Assembly (NCBI GenBank): GCA_037447655.1
Contig: JBBHKE010003585.1
Coordinates: 1-64,000 of the forward strand
Length of the DNA stretch: 64,000 nucleotides
Reading direction: 5' to 3'
Source: Zygnema cylindricum
Taxonomy: Eukaryota > Streptophyta > Zygnematophyceae > Zygnematales > Zygnemataceae
Under the pieces are notes generated by a model. That model made no database searches and was not told where the DNA came from. It worked only from the letters and a program-made list of their open reading frames with translations. Below are positions 10,885 through 23,800 of the stretch, one piece after another. Positions within the stretch are counted from its first letter, which is position 1; the number at the start of each line of letters is the position of its first letter. A program made the translations under genes and the position numbers.

Positions 10885-11975
10885 CAAGTCATGGACAACC
10901 GCCTCACAACCCCCTTTCGCAACAACACCAAATTGATGCAACGAAAAATGGTCGTGAAACGCACCCTGAAGTTGGATGCAAATAGCACAAGCCAGCAAGC
11001 GGTACAATACTTCACCAATAGCGATTGGACGGATCCCGCCAGGAGGCTTAGAAGCAGCCACAAGTCAGCGGCAAAAAGAAGCGGGACTTCACTTTGGGGA
11101 CTGTGCCCACGAACCATCTCGGAGGCTACCTTAAAGAGGAGGCCAAATCCTTGGGATGGGGTCTCAAGGATTTAGATATCACAAAGTAATTCATAAACCA
11201 TCCCAGATGGGACTGTCCGCCGAAAGGTGAGGGGACTTGATGAGGGCCTTAGTAAAGGCTTTACGATCCAAATCAAACGATTCAAGAGGATCATGCCCTT
11301 CATCAAAAGAGAGGATATCGTCAGGTGCAAGAGGGTGCAACAAACGCAATGCGTCAACAGTTGCCTTTGAGGATGGAGAGGGCGTGAAAGGTCATAGAGC
11401 TCGCGCAGTGCGATAAAATTCACCCGAACAACCAAGGGGGACAGCTCGGTGCAGTCTAGCGATAGAACTTCGTAATGGGGCACGACGATGAGGAGGTAAG
11501 ACAGAAAGGCCCATAACTCACTCTGTGTGCTCTTATTGTAAAGACTCCCAATCGCCACGCAGAAAGCGCTGGTACCGAGCCATAGTCTCACGAGCTCCAT
11601 TAGCTCCGCCTCGAGGTGGCAAAATTAGAACCCAAAGCGGAAATTTGAATAGCAGGTGCCACGATGCTCTATTTGAAACATCATTAGCCAATAAATACAA
11701 AAGAAGTAGCAAAGCTGTTTGGATAGGTTCTCGAAGATGATGTGGGATACGGGTGTGGAGACGCGGATGCATGTAGCCCAAGTGATAGCACCCAGGAACA
11801 TCAAGCGTCGAACAAACTGAGATGGCTGACGACGAACAGGAGGGTGCGTAGGATGTTCATGGGAATGTTGGCCTTGGTCCTCGGGCAAGCTTTTGAATGT
11901 CTTGTGATACCCGCCCCTGCGGCGCACAACTCGCCACACCTAGGGAAGAGAACTTGAGAAGGTCCCGTGCCTTTT
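10885..11975 (-). mobile_element. Decayed non-LTR (LINE) retrotransposon fragment, N-terminal side of the reverse transcriptase
   Basis: Read on the minus strand, shifted frames encode pieces of a plant LINE open reading frame that end in a reverse transcriptase block: GGIRPIAIGEVLYRLLA, then HQFGVVAKGGCEAVVH. Frame changes and stops break it (neighbouring segments fall in different frames), so it is a pseudogene. It stops abruptly around 10885, just after the KGGCEAVVH motif, which is where the second fragment (13240-15335) begins. Confidence 0.75.
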
Positions 11976-13239
11976 GTGAAAAGGGTGTTTCTTTATTTAT
12001 AACACATGAGAGATATGTTTTAAGATAAGTTTGAAGATGACGTGCCAGTGGGTCGAAAAATCAGAACACAACCTGTCGTACATCTTAAGTTCAAAGATGA
12101 CGTAAATTGTTCTCTGCATTTTTGAGACTTCCTTGTCGGTTGTAAATTTAGTAATACGGCGCTATGTTTTTGACGATAACGACAAAAAAACCTTTACTTA
12201 GCCACACGGGGATTTTACCTTAAGGTGGGACTCGGCAAAAAGTGAGGTAGTTTACTAGAAAGTGTACCTTTCCGTACTAAGCCATTTATTTGTCTTTTTG
12301 TTATAAACCATGTTTACTAGAGATTTGGCAAGATTCTCTAAACTTTTGGGCTATTTTTTTTCTAGTTTTCGAAGAGAACGCTCCTTCTGTCGAGTGTCTG
12401 GAGAGTCGAGGCTCCTCAAATGTCCCCGGTCTCCTCAACTGTCCCCCATAAGACACTTTCTCCCCACACACTGCACGTGTCTATTGGTATACTTGTTAAA
12501 AAAAGATACGATCAACTGGGGACGAGTGATTTTCAACCTAAATTTCGCAAAGGCCTCTTGCCTTTGTACAAGGTGAATTCAAATCTAAAGAAAGCGACGA
12601 AAAAATCTTTGCCGGAGGATATCCTCTAACGCTTCTTCTCCTTCACGGAAAGGACTTTGCGTTTAAAACATAATAGCATAATTGATAATTAACATAATGA
12701 TAAAGTACGCAAGTAAAAATATTAAAATTTAATAATTTTTTATAAATATTATATTTCTTTCGTCCGTGCATATCGCCGTTCAGATTTTGTGCTTTTCATA
12801 ACTTTTAATATTCACGGCCGTCTGAACATGAACTTACGTGGTTCCAATCGAAATGAAGCACGCAGGCGATTAGTGCTTTGCTGGCACGACCTGATAGAGA
12901 AGTGATGGAGAAGTGATGAAAATACTCCTGCCAGTAAACGTGGCAGTACGACCTGGCCGTACGATTACTAGAAACGCCTGATACACGACAACCGTTACAC
13001 GCAAATTAAAGAACGACGTGAAATGAAACCACTAAAAAAAAAAGAAAAACTTTATTACAGAAAGTGCGATGGAAAAACCATCAAAGTACACAGTGGGTAA
13101 AAAAAAGTAAAAGCACATTTAAAGACTACAAGAGCCAACAATTACTAAAACAAAACAAACAAATGAGGAAACCAAAAACTCAAGGTCAACTGGCAGGACT
13201 AAACAAAATACCAAAGATGAGTAGACAAAAAAGAAAAAA
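11976..13239. other. Spacer between the two LINE fragments, no gene recognised
   Basis: There are no domains, no repeats of note and no plausible exons. Open frames at 12310-12629 and 13064-13387 are short. The second is A-rich and overlaps the end of the LINE fragment on the other strand. Confidence 0.5.
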
Positions 13240-15335
13240 CCCACTCTACATGATGCCCTACAACCCTAACAAACTAAATTCCACACCCCCGAAGATCGTG
13301 GATGTGGACTGGATCTCGAGGAGAAGGTCTGGGAGGCCCCGCCTATCATCCGCCACCGTGCTTCGACGGAGAAGGGCCGCGGCTTGAGCTCGTTGAAGGG
13401 CAACTGATACACGCTGACGGTAAAAAGCAACGAGAAGATTTGGGGGAGGACTCCTTGGACCCCTAGATTCAAAAGCTTTCTTAGCACAATTGCGGAGAAA
13501 ATCATCGAAAGACTTGTCCAAAGAACCAAAAATATCTGCTGCAAATGGAACAAATTGGTCCGCTAGGTCTCGGTGAGCGTAATCCCTTTCATTAGAAGCC
13601 ATTGCGTACGAGCCGCCACGCCTGTATGCATTGTTGTGCGAGAAGAAACGTGGGTCCCAGTCGGATCAGTAAGGACCACATCACCCAAGGTCCTTCCAGA
13701 CCCGTGGAGGAAAACCAAATCTACCCAAGGACGTTGGAGACCACTAGATTGGGAACGAGGGGGTAAGATATGGGAAATCTCCCGCTTCATTGTGTAGCAT
13801 GCTTCGACGCCAATCGCAGCAATCGCATCCCGAACCAAATCATGCGCGACTGTACATTCACCCCCCCGCGAGCGACGAAGTAAACGGATGCCGTCGGAGT
13901 CAATTGGTTGGTTACAAACAAACTTGGGGCGCCTTAGAAGCGAAGGGTTAGGCAAACCCAAACGAAGGCGGGTAGCAGAGGTGATCTGGTTAGACGCCAG
14001 ACGAAGTGTCGAAAAAATCGGTGTCGCTTGTAACCATGCACCAACCCCTGGCCCAGAACACGAGCGCAAACGAGCACGCGATTGAGCCGAAGGTAGCGCG
14101 TTTAACAGATCATGGAATTCTGCGGCTGCCAACTGCTCGGATATGCATTGTTGCAAATGGAGGTTATTGTCAGCAATAAGAGACGGAAAAGGTGGAACTT
14201 AGTTACGAGCATCAGGGGGTAGGAGTGCACGAGCGGAGAGAAGAGCTTGATGAAAGGGAAAATATTGTCCTCTATTCTAGGGACGACTTGGGCTAGAATG
14301 GGGACATCATTTGCTGTAAAACGGGGAGTGATGGCAGGCGCCACCAAAGCCCACCCAAATAAGTCGCTGAAGCAACTCGAGCCACCGGAATCAAACCTAA
14401 ACCCCCGTTGGAAATTGGAAGGCTAGTTTGATGGCGTGAAAATGAGCCCTCTGGCCGATCAAAAATCCCATGCCCAACGAGGTGATGGAGAACACTAAAA
14501 TGTCTATCGTCAAACTCTTTTAAAGAGGACAAAAATAGAGCCGTTGGTGGTAATGTTTGTACGAGATAGAGAGGTCGTTGAGCAAAACAACGAGTGAGAA
14601 TTTGAAATGCCACTTGGGAGTCGGAGAGCTTAGGAAGGTCATTAGACTACAAGAGGTCCTCCAGCAAAGCATGAGTGACAACTTGGTTCACAAAAGATGA
14701 GGCACCGATAGGAGAGCCTAAAGTTTTAATACCATCCGTCGAAGTTGCAATTCGAAAACCCAAACCCACAGGGACAGGGACGTCCGAAGGTAAGCCTTGC
14801 GGGCACCAAGCCACACATTTAGACGGTTTAACTGACAAACCAATCCTACGAAGTTGCTCCGCAAACTGGGAAAAGGCAGGTAAAACTTGGTCACGAGGGC
14901 CCACAATATGAGCATCATTTGCAATGGAATGCAATAAACAATCAGAGAAAGTCGTAGCAAAGTTGCGTAAAGCTTGAAGGTGAGCCAATGCAAAAAGGGA
15001 GCCCCCCAAAGGATCACCTTGGTGGGTGCTCGCAGACTCCAAAGTGGCAACCTCACCAAAGGGACCGCCAAGAGGAAAGATGAGGGAGCTCGGGCGAGAA
15101 TAAAACGCACGAACAAAAGGGAAAATTTGGTTTATAGGAGATGCTGCATGCCGCAATTCTCGGAAGATAGCATTACAGTTGACTGTGTTAAAGGCGTTAG
15201 CAACATCTACCTAAAGGACCACCCTATCCGGATGGAGATCCAAAACAGCGCGAAGACCATGAACAACCGCCTCACAACCCCCCTTTGTAGCAACGCCGAA
15301 CTGATGCGGTGAGAAATGGTCATGGAAACGGAAAA
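13240..15335 (-). mobile_element. Decayed non-LTR (LINE) retrotransposon fragment, reverse transcriptase core to C-terminus
   Basis: On the minus strand, from about 15330 down, the frames give HQFGVATKGGCEAVVHGLRA, then a VDVANAFNTV block, RHAASPINQIFPFVRAFYS, HQGDPLGGSLFALAHL and SIANDAHIVGP. A long C-terminal region follows through 13563-14156 to 13258 and includes a ...GGECTVAHDLVRDAIAA-like part. It is not functional: a TAG stop precedes VDVANAF (the expected codon is CAG), the catalytic motif reads AND where ADD is expected, and the frame shifts several times. The plant LINE assignment rests on the order of these motifs. Confidence 0.85.
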
Positions 15336-16928
15336 TACTCAAAACGGAAATACTAAAAGTCCTGTACGAATAAAATTAGTCGCATGATACGAAATAAATC
15401 TTGTACTGCTGTACACGATAAAGAACGGACCGCGTAAAAATATCAATGAATCTAACTGAAAAATGTGCGCGTCGTCACGCGCGGCCAAATCAAGCCACAC
15501 TATTTAGAGACGATAACATGTGCTCTCAAAGTGGAGTTCACGTAAAGGAGAGAGTGTCTGCGCGCAGCACTTTTATGTACATGTGGTTGCCGCAGTTTTG
15601 TTGCTGTAAAGCGTAAACCTTGGCCGGCCGTGTGAATTGTCGATTATATTTTGACGATCGACGTTAAAAAGCGCGGCATAATTTTAACCGGTTGTTAGGT
15701 TATCTCGCAAGTATCAAATCTAAACTCAACGGAGGCACAGTGCTATTCTTAACTTGTACCAATGTGTACTTAATGTACAATCCTTTAGATAAGCTGACGT
15801 AGATGACCGCGCCCAACCACAATAGTTACCACGATGATCAATTCCCCTAAAACATCAATTCCGTATAATATCGCATCGATTCCCAATAATATCATTTCTG
15901 AGGTTTTCTCCTGGCGTTAGTGCGCTGGGTGTACTGTAGTGTACCTTCAGGAAGTTTGAGCACAACTGACCTCCAGGCCTAATCATTAATCTGTTATGAT
16001 TCCGGGCATCTGATTCGTCCCGCGAAAGCTGGAGCTCTGGGAAAAAAAGCCGAGCGTCGCCCGTTGAGACTCCGATTCTGTATTCTAAACATTGACGGGA
16101 AAAATGGAACCTTCCCCCGGGTCCTATGTTCCTTCTATATTTATTTATATAGAGTGGTAAATACAATTTTTGACTCCTAACGTCGGAGAGACGAGAAAAG
16201 CAAAAAACTGACGCCAAACAAAGTAGGACTCCTTTAGGTTGAATAATAAGTGGACTGAAAGATTCCACGTGGATGCTGCTGTGGTAACATTCAACACATG
16301 ACGTCCAGAACTTTCTTGTTCAAAAGGGACACTTGGAATACAATTTTTGTCATTTGGCCGTCAGAAACTGCATTACGTCGTCAGCAACGGTCATTTTCCA
16401 GCCAATTCCAGGTCTCTAAGGGGAAATTACCGTCGAAACAAATTTGAATGTGTTACGCTGTCGTATCTGCTGCAGTGCTGTAACTCTTCGTAAAGCGTAA
16501 CAAAAAGTGCGCAACTTTACCGGTGGACGCTTAACGTTTAGCGTCCCGACAGCTGAACACAGAAATATCCCCTTAAAGCTGACCACTTGTGATGGCCGGC
16601 CGTCGAAGCGTCTAGTATAAGTAATTAAATATCCTTAAAATTTCAAATGATTTCTCCGTGCACACCTCTTCGATTTCAATTTGAGACAGTAATAGTTCCA
16701 TCGGAGCCGTCAGATAAATAATACGACAAGTGTGCACAGAGAATAAACGAGCATAAAGGCTGGAGAACAAACATTAACGTTAAAAGTGGTACACTGTTTG
16801 ACGCTAATCTCGTTAGAACGGAAAACATAACGCAACACTATATATAAATACTGGATGCCCTCTGAATACGCGTATTTAACCGTACTATAAGCGTCCTATA
16901 GAATTTCGCACATTATCAACATGTACAG
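15336..16928. other. Intergenic spacer, no gene recognised
   Basis: Nothing coding is supported. A divergent relative of the palindromic MITE may lie at about 16610-16760 (CTCCGTGCACACCTCTTCGA pairs loosely with CGACAAGTGTGCACAGAG). The minus-strand frame at 15855-16268 has no recognised domain. Confidence 0.4.
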
Positions 16929-17483
16929 TACACCGTCAATCGCTATTAGAGTAAAGGAATAAATAGCGTAAAAAAAAAATTAGTGTTATTAACACTAATC
17001 GGGAATTATTTTTTTTTGAAAAAAAATATATATACTAATTAATCCCTAACTGTAATTTGGGTTGTCCTGAATAATAAATGCCCGCCCTTTCGATGTCTAC
17101 ATTAATCTGTGTAGCCGTACAAAATCTGACAATTCGTACGCCGTCGCGCTGTTCACACGGTCGACGGACGAACATATGAGAACGTGATTTTTGTCGACGA
17201 GTTTGCGTCTCTTTCTTCCAGTGCACATTCACATGTGTGCGCAATAATGTTAAGTGTCTTTTTATGCTTTCCTAATTCAAAAAGTACCATTTCGTACGAA
17301 TATTCCCTGTCCGTACGCCACACTATTTCCATCGCAGTGTACTTTCCTTATTAACGCTAATTGAAAAAAAAACCTAATTAGAATAATGGAAAAAATAAAA
17401 TTATGGATTGTATTTCAGGTTTTTTTTTTTGAAAAAAGGGCACCGAATTGGCGTTATATACTCTAATAGCGATTGACGGTGTA
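16929..17483 (-). mobile_element. MITE, 555-bp family, copy A
   Basis: Its ends are TACACCGTCAATCGCTATTA and the inverse TAATAGCGATTGACGGTGTA. The interior is nearly identical to 39421-39970 in reverse orientation; both carry the same spurious open frame (RRQKSRSHMFVRRPCEQRDG). It is related through the centre (GTCCGTCGAC, GTGTGG.GTACGGAC) to the 620-bp elements at the left of the window. A non-autonomous Tc1/mariner-like element is inferred from the TA flanks. Confidence 0.8.
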
Positions 17484-17835
17484 CTGTACTGTAGTTATTG
17501 TACCGGTACGGTTTTAACGGAAACATTGCATGTTGCAATTGACCGTTATCATCACTAATATAGTACAGACAGGAAAACAGGTGTCAGCTTTTCAATACCG
17601 GCCGTCAGTTTCTGTTAACCGGAACACAAAGCAGCAAATTCTCTATCCTTCTTCAAATTTAGAGAAATCCAGAGTTCTCACTTAATCTCATACTTCAAAA
17701 ATTCGAAAAGCTGCAACCCTGTCAATCTAATTACTTTTTCCTTTTTTTTCTTTTCAAACTCTTCTTCTTTTTCTTTTTCACTTTCCTTGAAATTATCACC
17801 AATTTTGATATTGTATTTTGTAGTTGTTTTTTAAA

Positions 17836-20800
17836 ATGGGAGAGCGCTATGGCTGCAGTAATTCTATTGTAAAATGGATGAATATGATGACACTGGTATT
17901 CCATTTTCTCTTTCTTTTTTCCCCTTCTTTAAGCTTGATGCCACCTTTCTTCTTTAAATAAAACCTTCTCTTTGAAAGATACTTTTTTTCTTCAGTAGAG
18001 TATAATTTTTTTGGGGCAAAATTGTTTGACTCTTTGGTGATATGCTTGTAGACTTAATATTGATGACGTCAATACTGACCTTTTGCTAATTAGAGATAAA
18101 CAAAACTGGATATTTTTTCTGTTTTTTGTATTTATATTTTTGCTTTGTTTTGTGTTTTCTTAATAGATGGTTTGGTGAAACAGATCAAAGGTTCCAATCA
18201 TGTTTTTTTTTCATTGGTTAATAAAACAAAATTTTATTGCATGATTCACAATAGACGGATAGATGGAGGGAGGGGGAGAGGGAAAGGGAGAGGGAGCGGT
18301 AGAGGGAGAGGGAGAGGTAGAGAGGGCTTCCTGTCGGCAGCTTGTAAGCTGAGTTGTATCATGTTTGGTGGTCAGATGCGTTGTTTAGCATCTCTGTAAT
18401 TTACTGTGTTTCACGTTGTTTTACAGTAGAACTATATTGCATTGTACTTTACTGTAGGTTACTGTATTTCTCTGTATTTTCTGTAATTCCACTGTATTTC
18501 GCTCTATTTCACTGTACTCTCTTTGTTTTTCAGTAGTTTTACTATATTTCACTGTAGTACTGTAGTTTATTGTATTTTACTGTTGTTCGTTCTGTTTTGT
18601 TTTTATCTTTGAACACCTGCTGTTGATTCCAATCCTGATGTATGTATCCTGGTGTCCTGGATTCTACTGTATTTTACTGTATTCTTACTGTATAATTATT
18701 ATGTGGTCATTGCAGCTGCTGTCGATCCCCATACTAGTGATGGCGGCGTGGCTGTACAACTCAAAGGGCAGCGAGTGTTACACGTTTCTACAAAAGCCGG
18801 TCATTTTTGTCGGAATTGCCATTTTCGTGATGTGAGTATTTTATTTCCTCACTATTATCATGTGTGTGATACATGTATAATGTATCATGTGAGTTATCAT
18901 TGTTTTCTCCAAAGCTGCGATAAAACCTGCATATTCTCTCCCATTTGTTTGGGACAGATTACTTATGTATATTTCTATATCTACATGTCTTTGTATTCAT
19001 GACATCTCTCTCTCTCTCTCTCTCCCTCTCTCTCTTCTCCCTCTCTCCCTCTCTCCAACTCTCCTGATATTTTAGTGACAGCAGGGACTTGTTTTTGTCT
19101 GTATTTGAGTAGACTTAATTGATATGTAAATAACTTCGAAGGGTGTGATTTTGTTTCTGTTATTAGTGTGGTTTGTAAGATAACAGTTGAAATCAGCTAA
19201 AAAAATGGATTCCAACAATAGGACATGAATGTTCTATGGTACGTTTCTTTTTTAGGAGACTTGAGTGGAGCCAATAGAGCATTTCAAATCTCGTAAAGGG
19301 ATTAATATTTTACCTACAGTTGACGTTTAATTTTCGATTTAAGTGTGATTTTGTGGTTGACAAAATACTCTTTTGTCATTTATTACGTCCTTTTTTCAAT
19401 TTTTTTTGTTTATCACGAACTCAGTTTGTTGAAATGTCCAGTATGACACTGGCAAACACCACCAGTACAGTTAAATCTTCTTTTTCCCTACTTAGTATAA
19501 TTGTTGTTTTTTTTTCCCCTGAATTATTTTGTTTATACCAGTTAGTGTTAAGTGGAATTAGTTTTAGCTACAGTGAGTTGCGTTTGGCTCATTACGGGCC
19601 ACTTAACTGAATCATGTCATTAACATTAATTTATGATTTTGGATAAAAGAAACACGTACTGGAATTAGAGTGATTAACTCCAATAGCGATGGGCATTGGC
19701 GTGTCAAAATGACTACTTTTCCACTGCTACAACATAAACGGTTGCTATTTCTTCCCCTTTTGCTTATTTGGTTAACACGAGATGAGGGGCAGTAATGTGA
19801 AAATGACTACTCCTTTTTCCACTACTCTACCATAATCGTTGCTATTTTTCTCCTTAAAATAGTTCAGTTACATCATATAAGATACTGTTTTTGCTTTCCC
19901 TGCTTATGGTAATAAATGTATCAAATCATTTCAGAACAAGTTTTCTGTGTGGGTGGGGTTTGGTAAGAAGAGGGGAGATATTGGTTGAAAGTGAACTTGT
20001 ACTTCAACTCCCTCTTCCTGCTGTTCTTGCGCCTCCCTCTTTCCTCCTTCCTTTCCCTTCCTCCCGCTTTTCCTCAAATCTCCTTCTTCCTCTTCTTCCT
20101 TTCTTCCCCCTTCCTCCTCCTTCCTTTTCCCTACTCATGCTTCTATTTGGTGTTTGCAGTTCTTTTGTCGGCTGTATTGGAGCCGCCAAAAGCTGGTCGT
20201 GGCTACTGTGGATTGTATCCTCCCAATTTACCACAAATATTTTTGGTTTTCACCGCATTCTTTTTGGTTTGACAGTAACATGTATATAGATGGCATGTAT
20301 CCTTGATGGTGGATGGTTGATGGTTGAATAAATTGCAGTGTTTTTCTCCTTCAGTGCTTTTGCTGGTTTTGTTGGCAAAAGTTGGGTAAAACTGTTATAA
20401 AAAAAAAAACAGAAAATTAAAAAAGTACAACTCAGAAGTTCGAACTTGAGATGCCCTTGACTAGCTTTCTCCAGTATCTCTTTTTGATGGCAATTCTTAT
20501 TCTGCTTTTGGCATCATTCACCCTCTTCGCGTAAGACATCCAAAGCCCCTTTTTTTATGACTGCTGTTCTATGCTTCATTTAGTTTTTTTTCAGTCATTG
20601 TTTGTGGTTGGCTGGTGCACACAAATTCATTTTCTCAGAGTTTCGTGAAAGTTAACTGAAAAAGTCATTGGTAAAATGTTTTTTTTGCCATCTGTTCCTT
20701 GAACTATCAAATGAAAGTCATCGGTCACCACAAATTATATCATTAATATCCACTATTCATCATCCTCCCTCGTATTCTTCAAAGTGAAAAAAAGGGTTGA

Positions 20801-23800
20801 TGCATATATCATCTACCATTCACCATCTGTACACATGGGTCTACAGCAGATAAAATTGGGTTTTTGGTTGTGATGGCTCAGTAGTCGTACTCTTTCTTAC
20901 ATGTTTTTGGTCATTTTTTGGTCATCTTTTGATCATTTAAGCCGATATTTGGTCAAATATTGTTAACATGAACAAAAGTTCACCAGAACATGGCCAGAAA
21001 ATGTAAGTCAGAAAACACCTATAGTCAGGAAAGATGGAGGTTTGGGTCTGACTGTTGGTCTCAATGTTTTTATCTGTGACAATCATCGTTTTTGTTTTGT
21101 CTTTTGCAGATTTATCGTTACTGCAGATGGTGGAGGAGCAACAATTGGTGACTACAAGTATGTTTACACTTTTGTGCCCTATCGTGCAGCGTTATCATTA
21201 CTAATATTGTTATTTTATTGTTGTTGTTCTTATCGTTATTGTTATTGTTGATGTTGATGTTTATATTGTTGTTGTTATTATTATGTTATTGCTATTATTA
21301 TCATTTTTTATTTTTCTGCATGAATTCTTTTTCTTGTCTTCTGCTTAGAGACACTCTTATTGTGCTTGCGAACAGATCAAAAGGTTTTTGCAAAAAAACT
21401 GTTGCATAGAGTTATTGTGAATGGAGACTTCTGGTTTGCAGGTTTAAGGAGTACAATCTTGGCGACTATTCTGGCTGGCTTCAAGATCAGGTATGCAGTA
21501 TCGATGTTTTTAGGCAGCTAAACCTTGCATTTTTATGAGAGTTAGTGAATTATTAGCGTTTAACGATCGACATTAGATACACTATGAACCACGTAACTAA
21601 ACACTGCTAGATACACTTATGAAGGATTTTGGGTCAGCAAAATACTGACTCAAACTATAGAATGATTAACTCTAGTAGCGACAGGCAGTGAGGTGATGTG
21701 ATGTTACTGATCTTTAACGAAACTTGACTGCAAGGTGCATTGCTATTATCGTTAAGAAATAATTGGTACGAGAACTGTATTAGTGTTAATGGTGTACATA
21801 ATTTTCATTCTGGCCGAATGACGTGATGATTGTGATCCGCAGAAAAAGTTTGCTTTGAAAAAAAATCGTATTATTGACGCTATTGTGATGCGAGGCCAAA
21901 AAAACCGGGCTGAAATTATTAGCGTTATTAACGCCAATAGCGATTCACATTGTAATTTGGTGCCTCTTTCTTTCCCCTCTGACGACAAAATAACGTTGCT
22001 TATCCTAATTTTTTCCCTTAACGCCAATTCCTCAAGCGGTCTCAATCGGGACTGAATCTGAATTAATAATAAATAAACCGGTTGGTACTAATCTCTTTTT
22101 TCTAATAGCACTTCACGGTGTATTTTGGCTGTTGAATTTGACCAAGAATTGAAAAAAAGGGGTCCTAGTCATGGATAACTGTCGGTTTAGGCTCGGAATT
22201 TTTCACATGTTGGGAAACTGTGAAACTGTAAAGTGTGTGTGGACTTGACAAATATAGGAGAACTTCAGTTGATTGTTTTTCATCTTAAATTAACCACAAT
22301 AACGAAAGTTATGAAAATTTGTGTGTTTGTTGTCCTCAAAGATGGGCTTTTCTTTTTTACTTTCAGAGAATTAAAGGCATTTACGTTTTTGTTGTAACTG
22401 TGAAATCCACGTAAGAAGACGTGTGTGGTTTTGCCAAGTTCCACTTTTAGAGAAACTTTACACATTACATTACATAGCATTACAGAAACAAAACAGGACA
22501 GAATCATTTCATTACATCTCCGGAAAAATTACTTTTACGGAAGAAGGGAGGTTTGTATATGGAAATCTCACAAAGGATTTTCTTTCCCTTTATGTCAGAT
22601 TAACTCCACCTCAAGCTGGAAAACTCTCAGAAGCTGTATGGTTCAGGATGATTTTTGCGACCACCTTTCGGAAGACTTTTCGGTATAATTTACTCACCCT
22701 TAGGAGTTCATTCTTGTATGACGTGTGCATGTTTATGTCACTGTCATTTGTTTCTCACATTTGTTACCTATTTTCCTGTTGTAGGTATCACTTGATTAGA
22801 TTTATGAAGGACACCGTAGTTCTGTTTTGGTTGTGAGATGTCTTAGTTGCTCACTTTTAAATAGAAGAGTTTTGATATGTTTCTGACGGTTGTGTCATGG
22901 GTTTAGTTTTCGTTTAATGCTTTTAGTTAAATTGCTTGTTTCAACAACTTTTCTGAGTTAAAGGTTATCCTTGTATTGTGGAGTCTCATGTGGTTTTTAT
23001 AGGCCATCTTTGTGCTTTTTAAAGTGATCTCTCTTGTTTGGGTTTTTATGCTTGGGTTTAAACAGACTGTGGCCGAGATTCAAAATTCTTCTCTCACTCC
23101 TCTTGAGTCCGGCTGTTGCAGACCTCCGATAGGGTAGGTTTGACATTTTCCGTACAATTTTTACTCTTTTTATTTGATTGAGTTGAATTGATTGTGTCAC
23201 GCTTTGTGATGTCATGGAAAATGGCCATAACTCTTCTATTTCATTGTATTCTTCGTTGCATCTGTAATTATTGATTAATTTTTTTGTACGAGCTTTGATA
23301 TTACTTGTACGTTAGTGTTATATAAATGCTGCTGTCCGAGATCCAAGGATTAGTGATTTTCCTTTTTCCGTAATTGAAGATAGTCGTTGGTGTAGTTAAG
23401 CGTTAATCAGAAGCAAAACGAACAATTAATTCAATTTACTTGGCAAACATGTTTTGATAATAAGTGCACCATTTATGTCACATAGTTCTGAAGTTTAATG
23501 GTTGATTTGCACTTTTACCATATAGACAATCACGTTATTTTCAAATCTATTTTAAAATCTACTTCTCACTGTTGTTTTCCAATGGAATGGAATCTCCAAA
23601 CAAATCAAATAATCCAGATCTCCACGTTGTTTTGTCCAGACCTTGAATTGGATGCTGCTTGTAATTATTTGTATCCTTCTGGTAACGTCTCCTTCACATT
23701 AGTCCAGACAGAGCTGTTTATAAATCATATGTTTTGGTTTAAGGAAGGTGATTTGTGCCACAGAGTAACATATGGCTATTTGGACGCAATTTTTTTTTTC

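Noticed and set aside
17035-17244. Conserved frame RRQKSRSHMFVRRPCEQRDG in two places
   Set aside because: It is shared with 39624-39854 only because both are copies of one MITE. Its frame is not intact beyond the element and has no domain.
19985-20289. Plus-strand frames rich in Leu/Phe/Pro near tetraspanin exon 3
   Set aside because: Only 20160-20214 belongs to the gene; the remainder is a pyrimidine tract.
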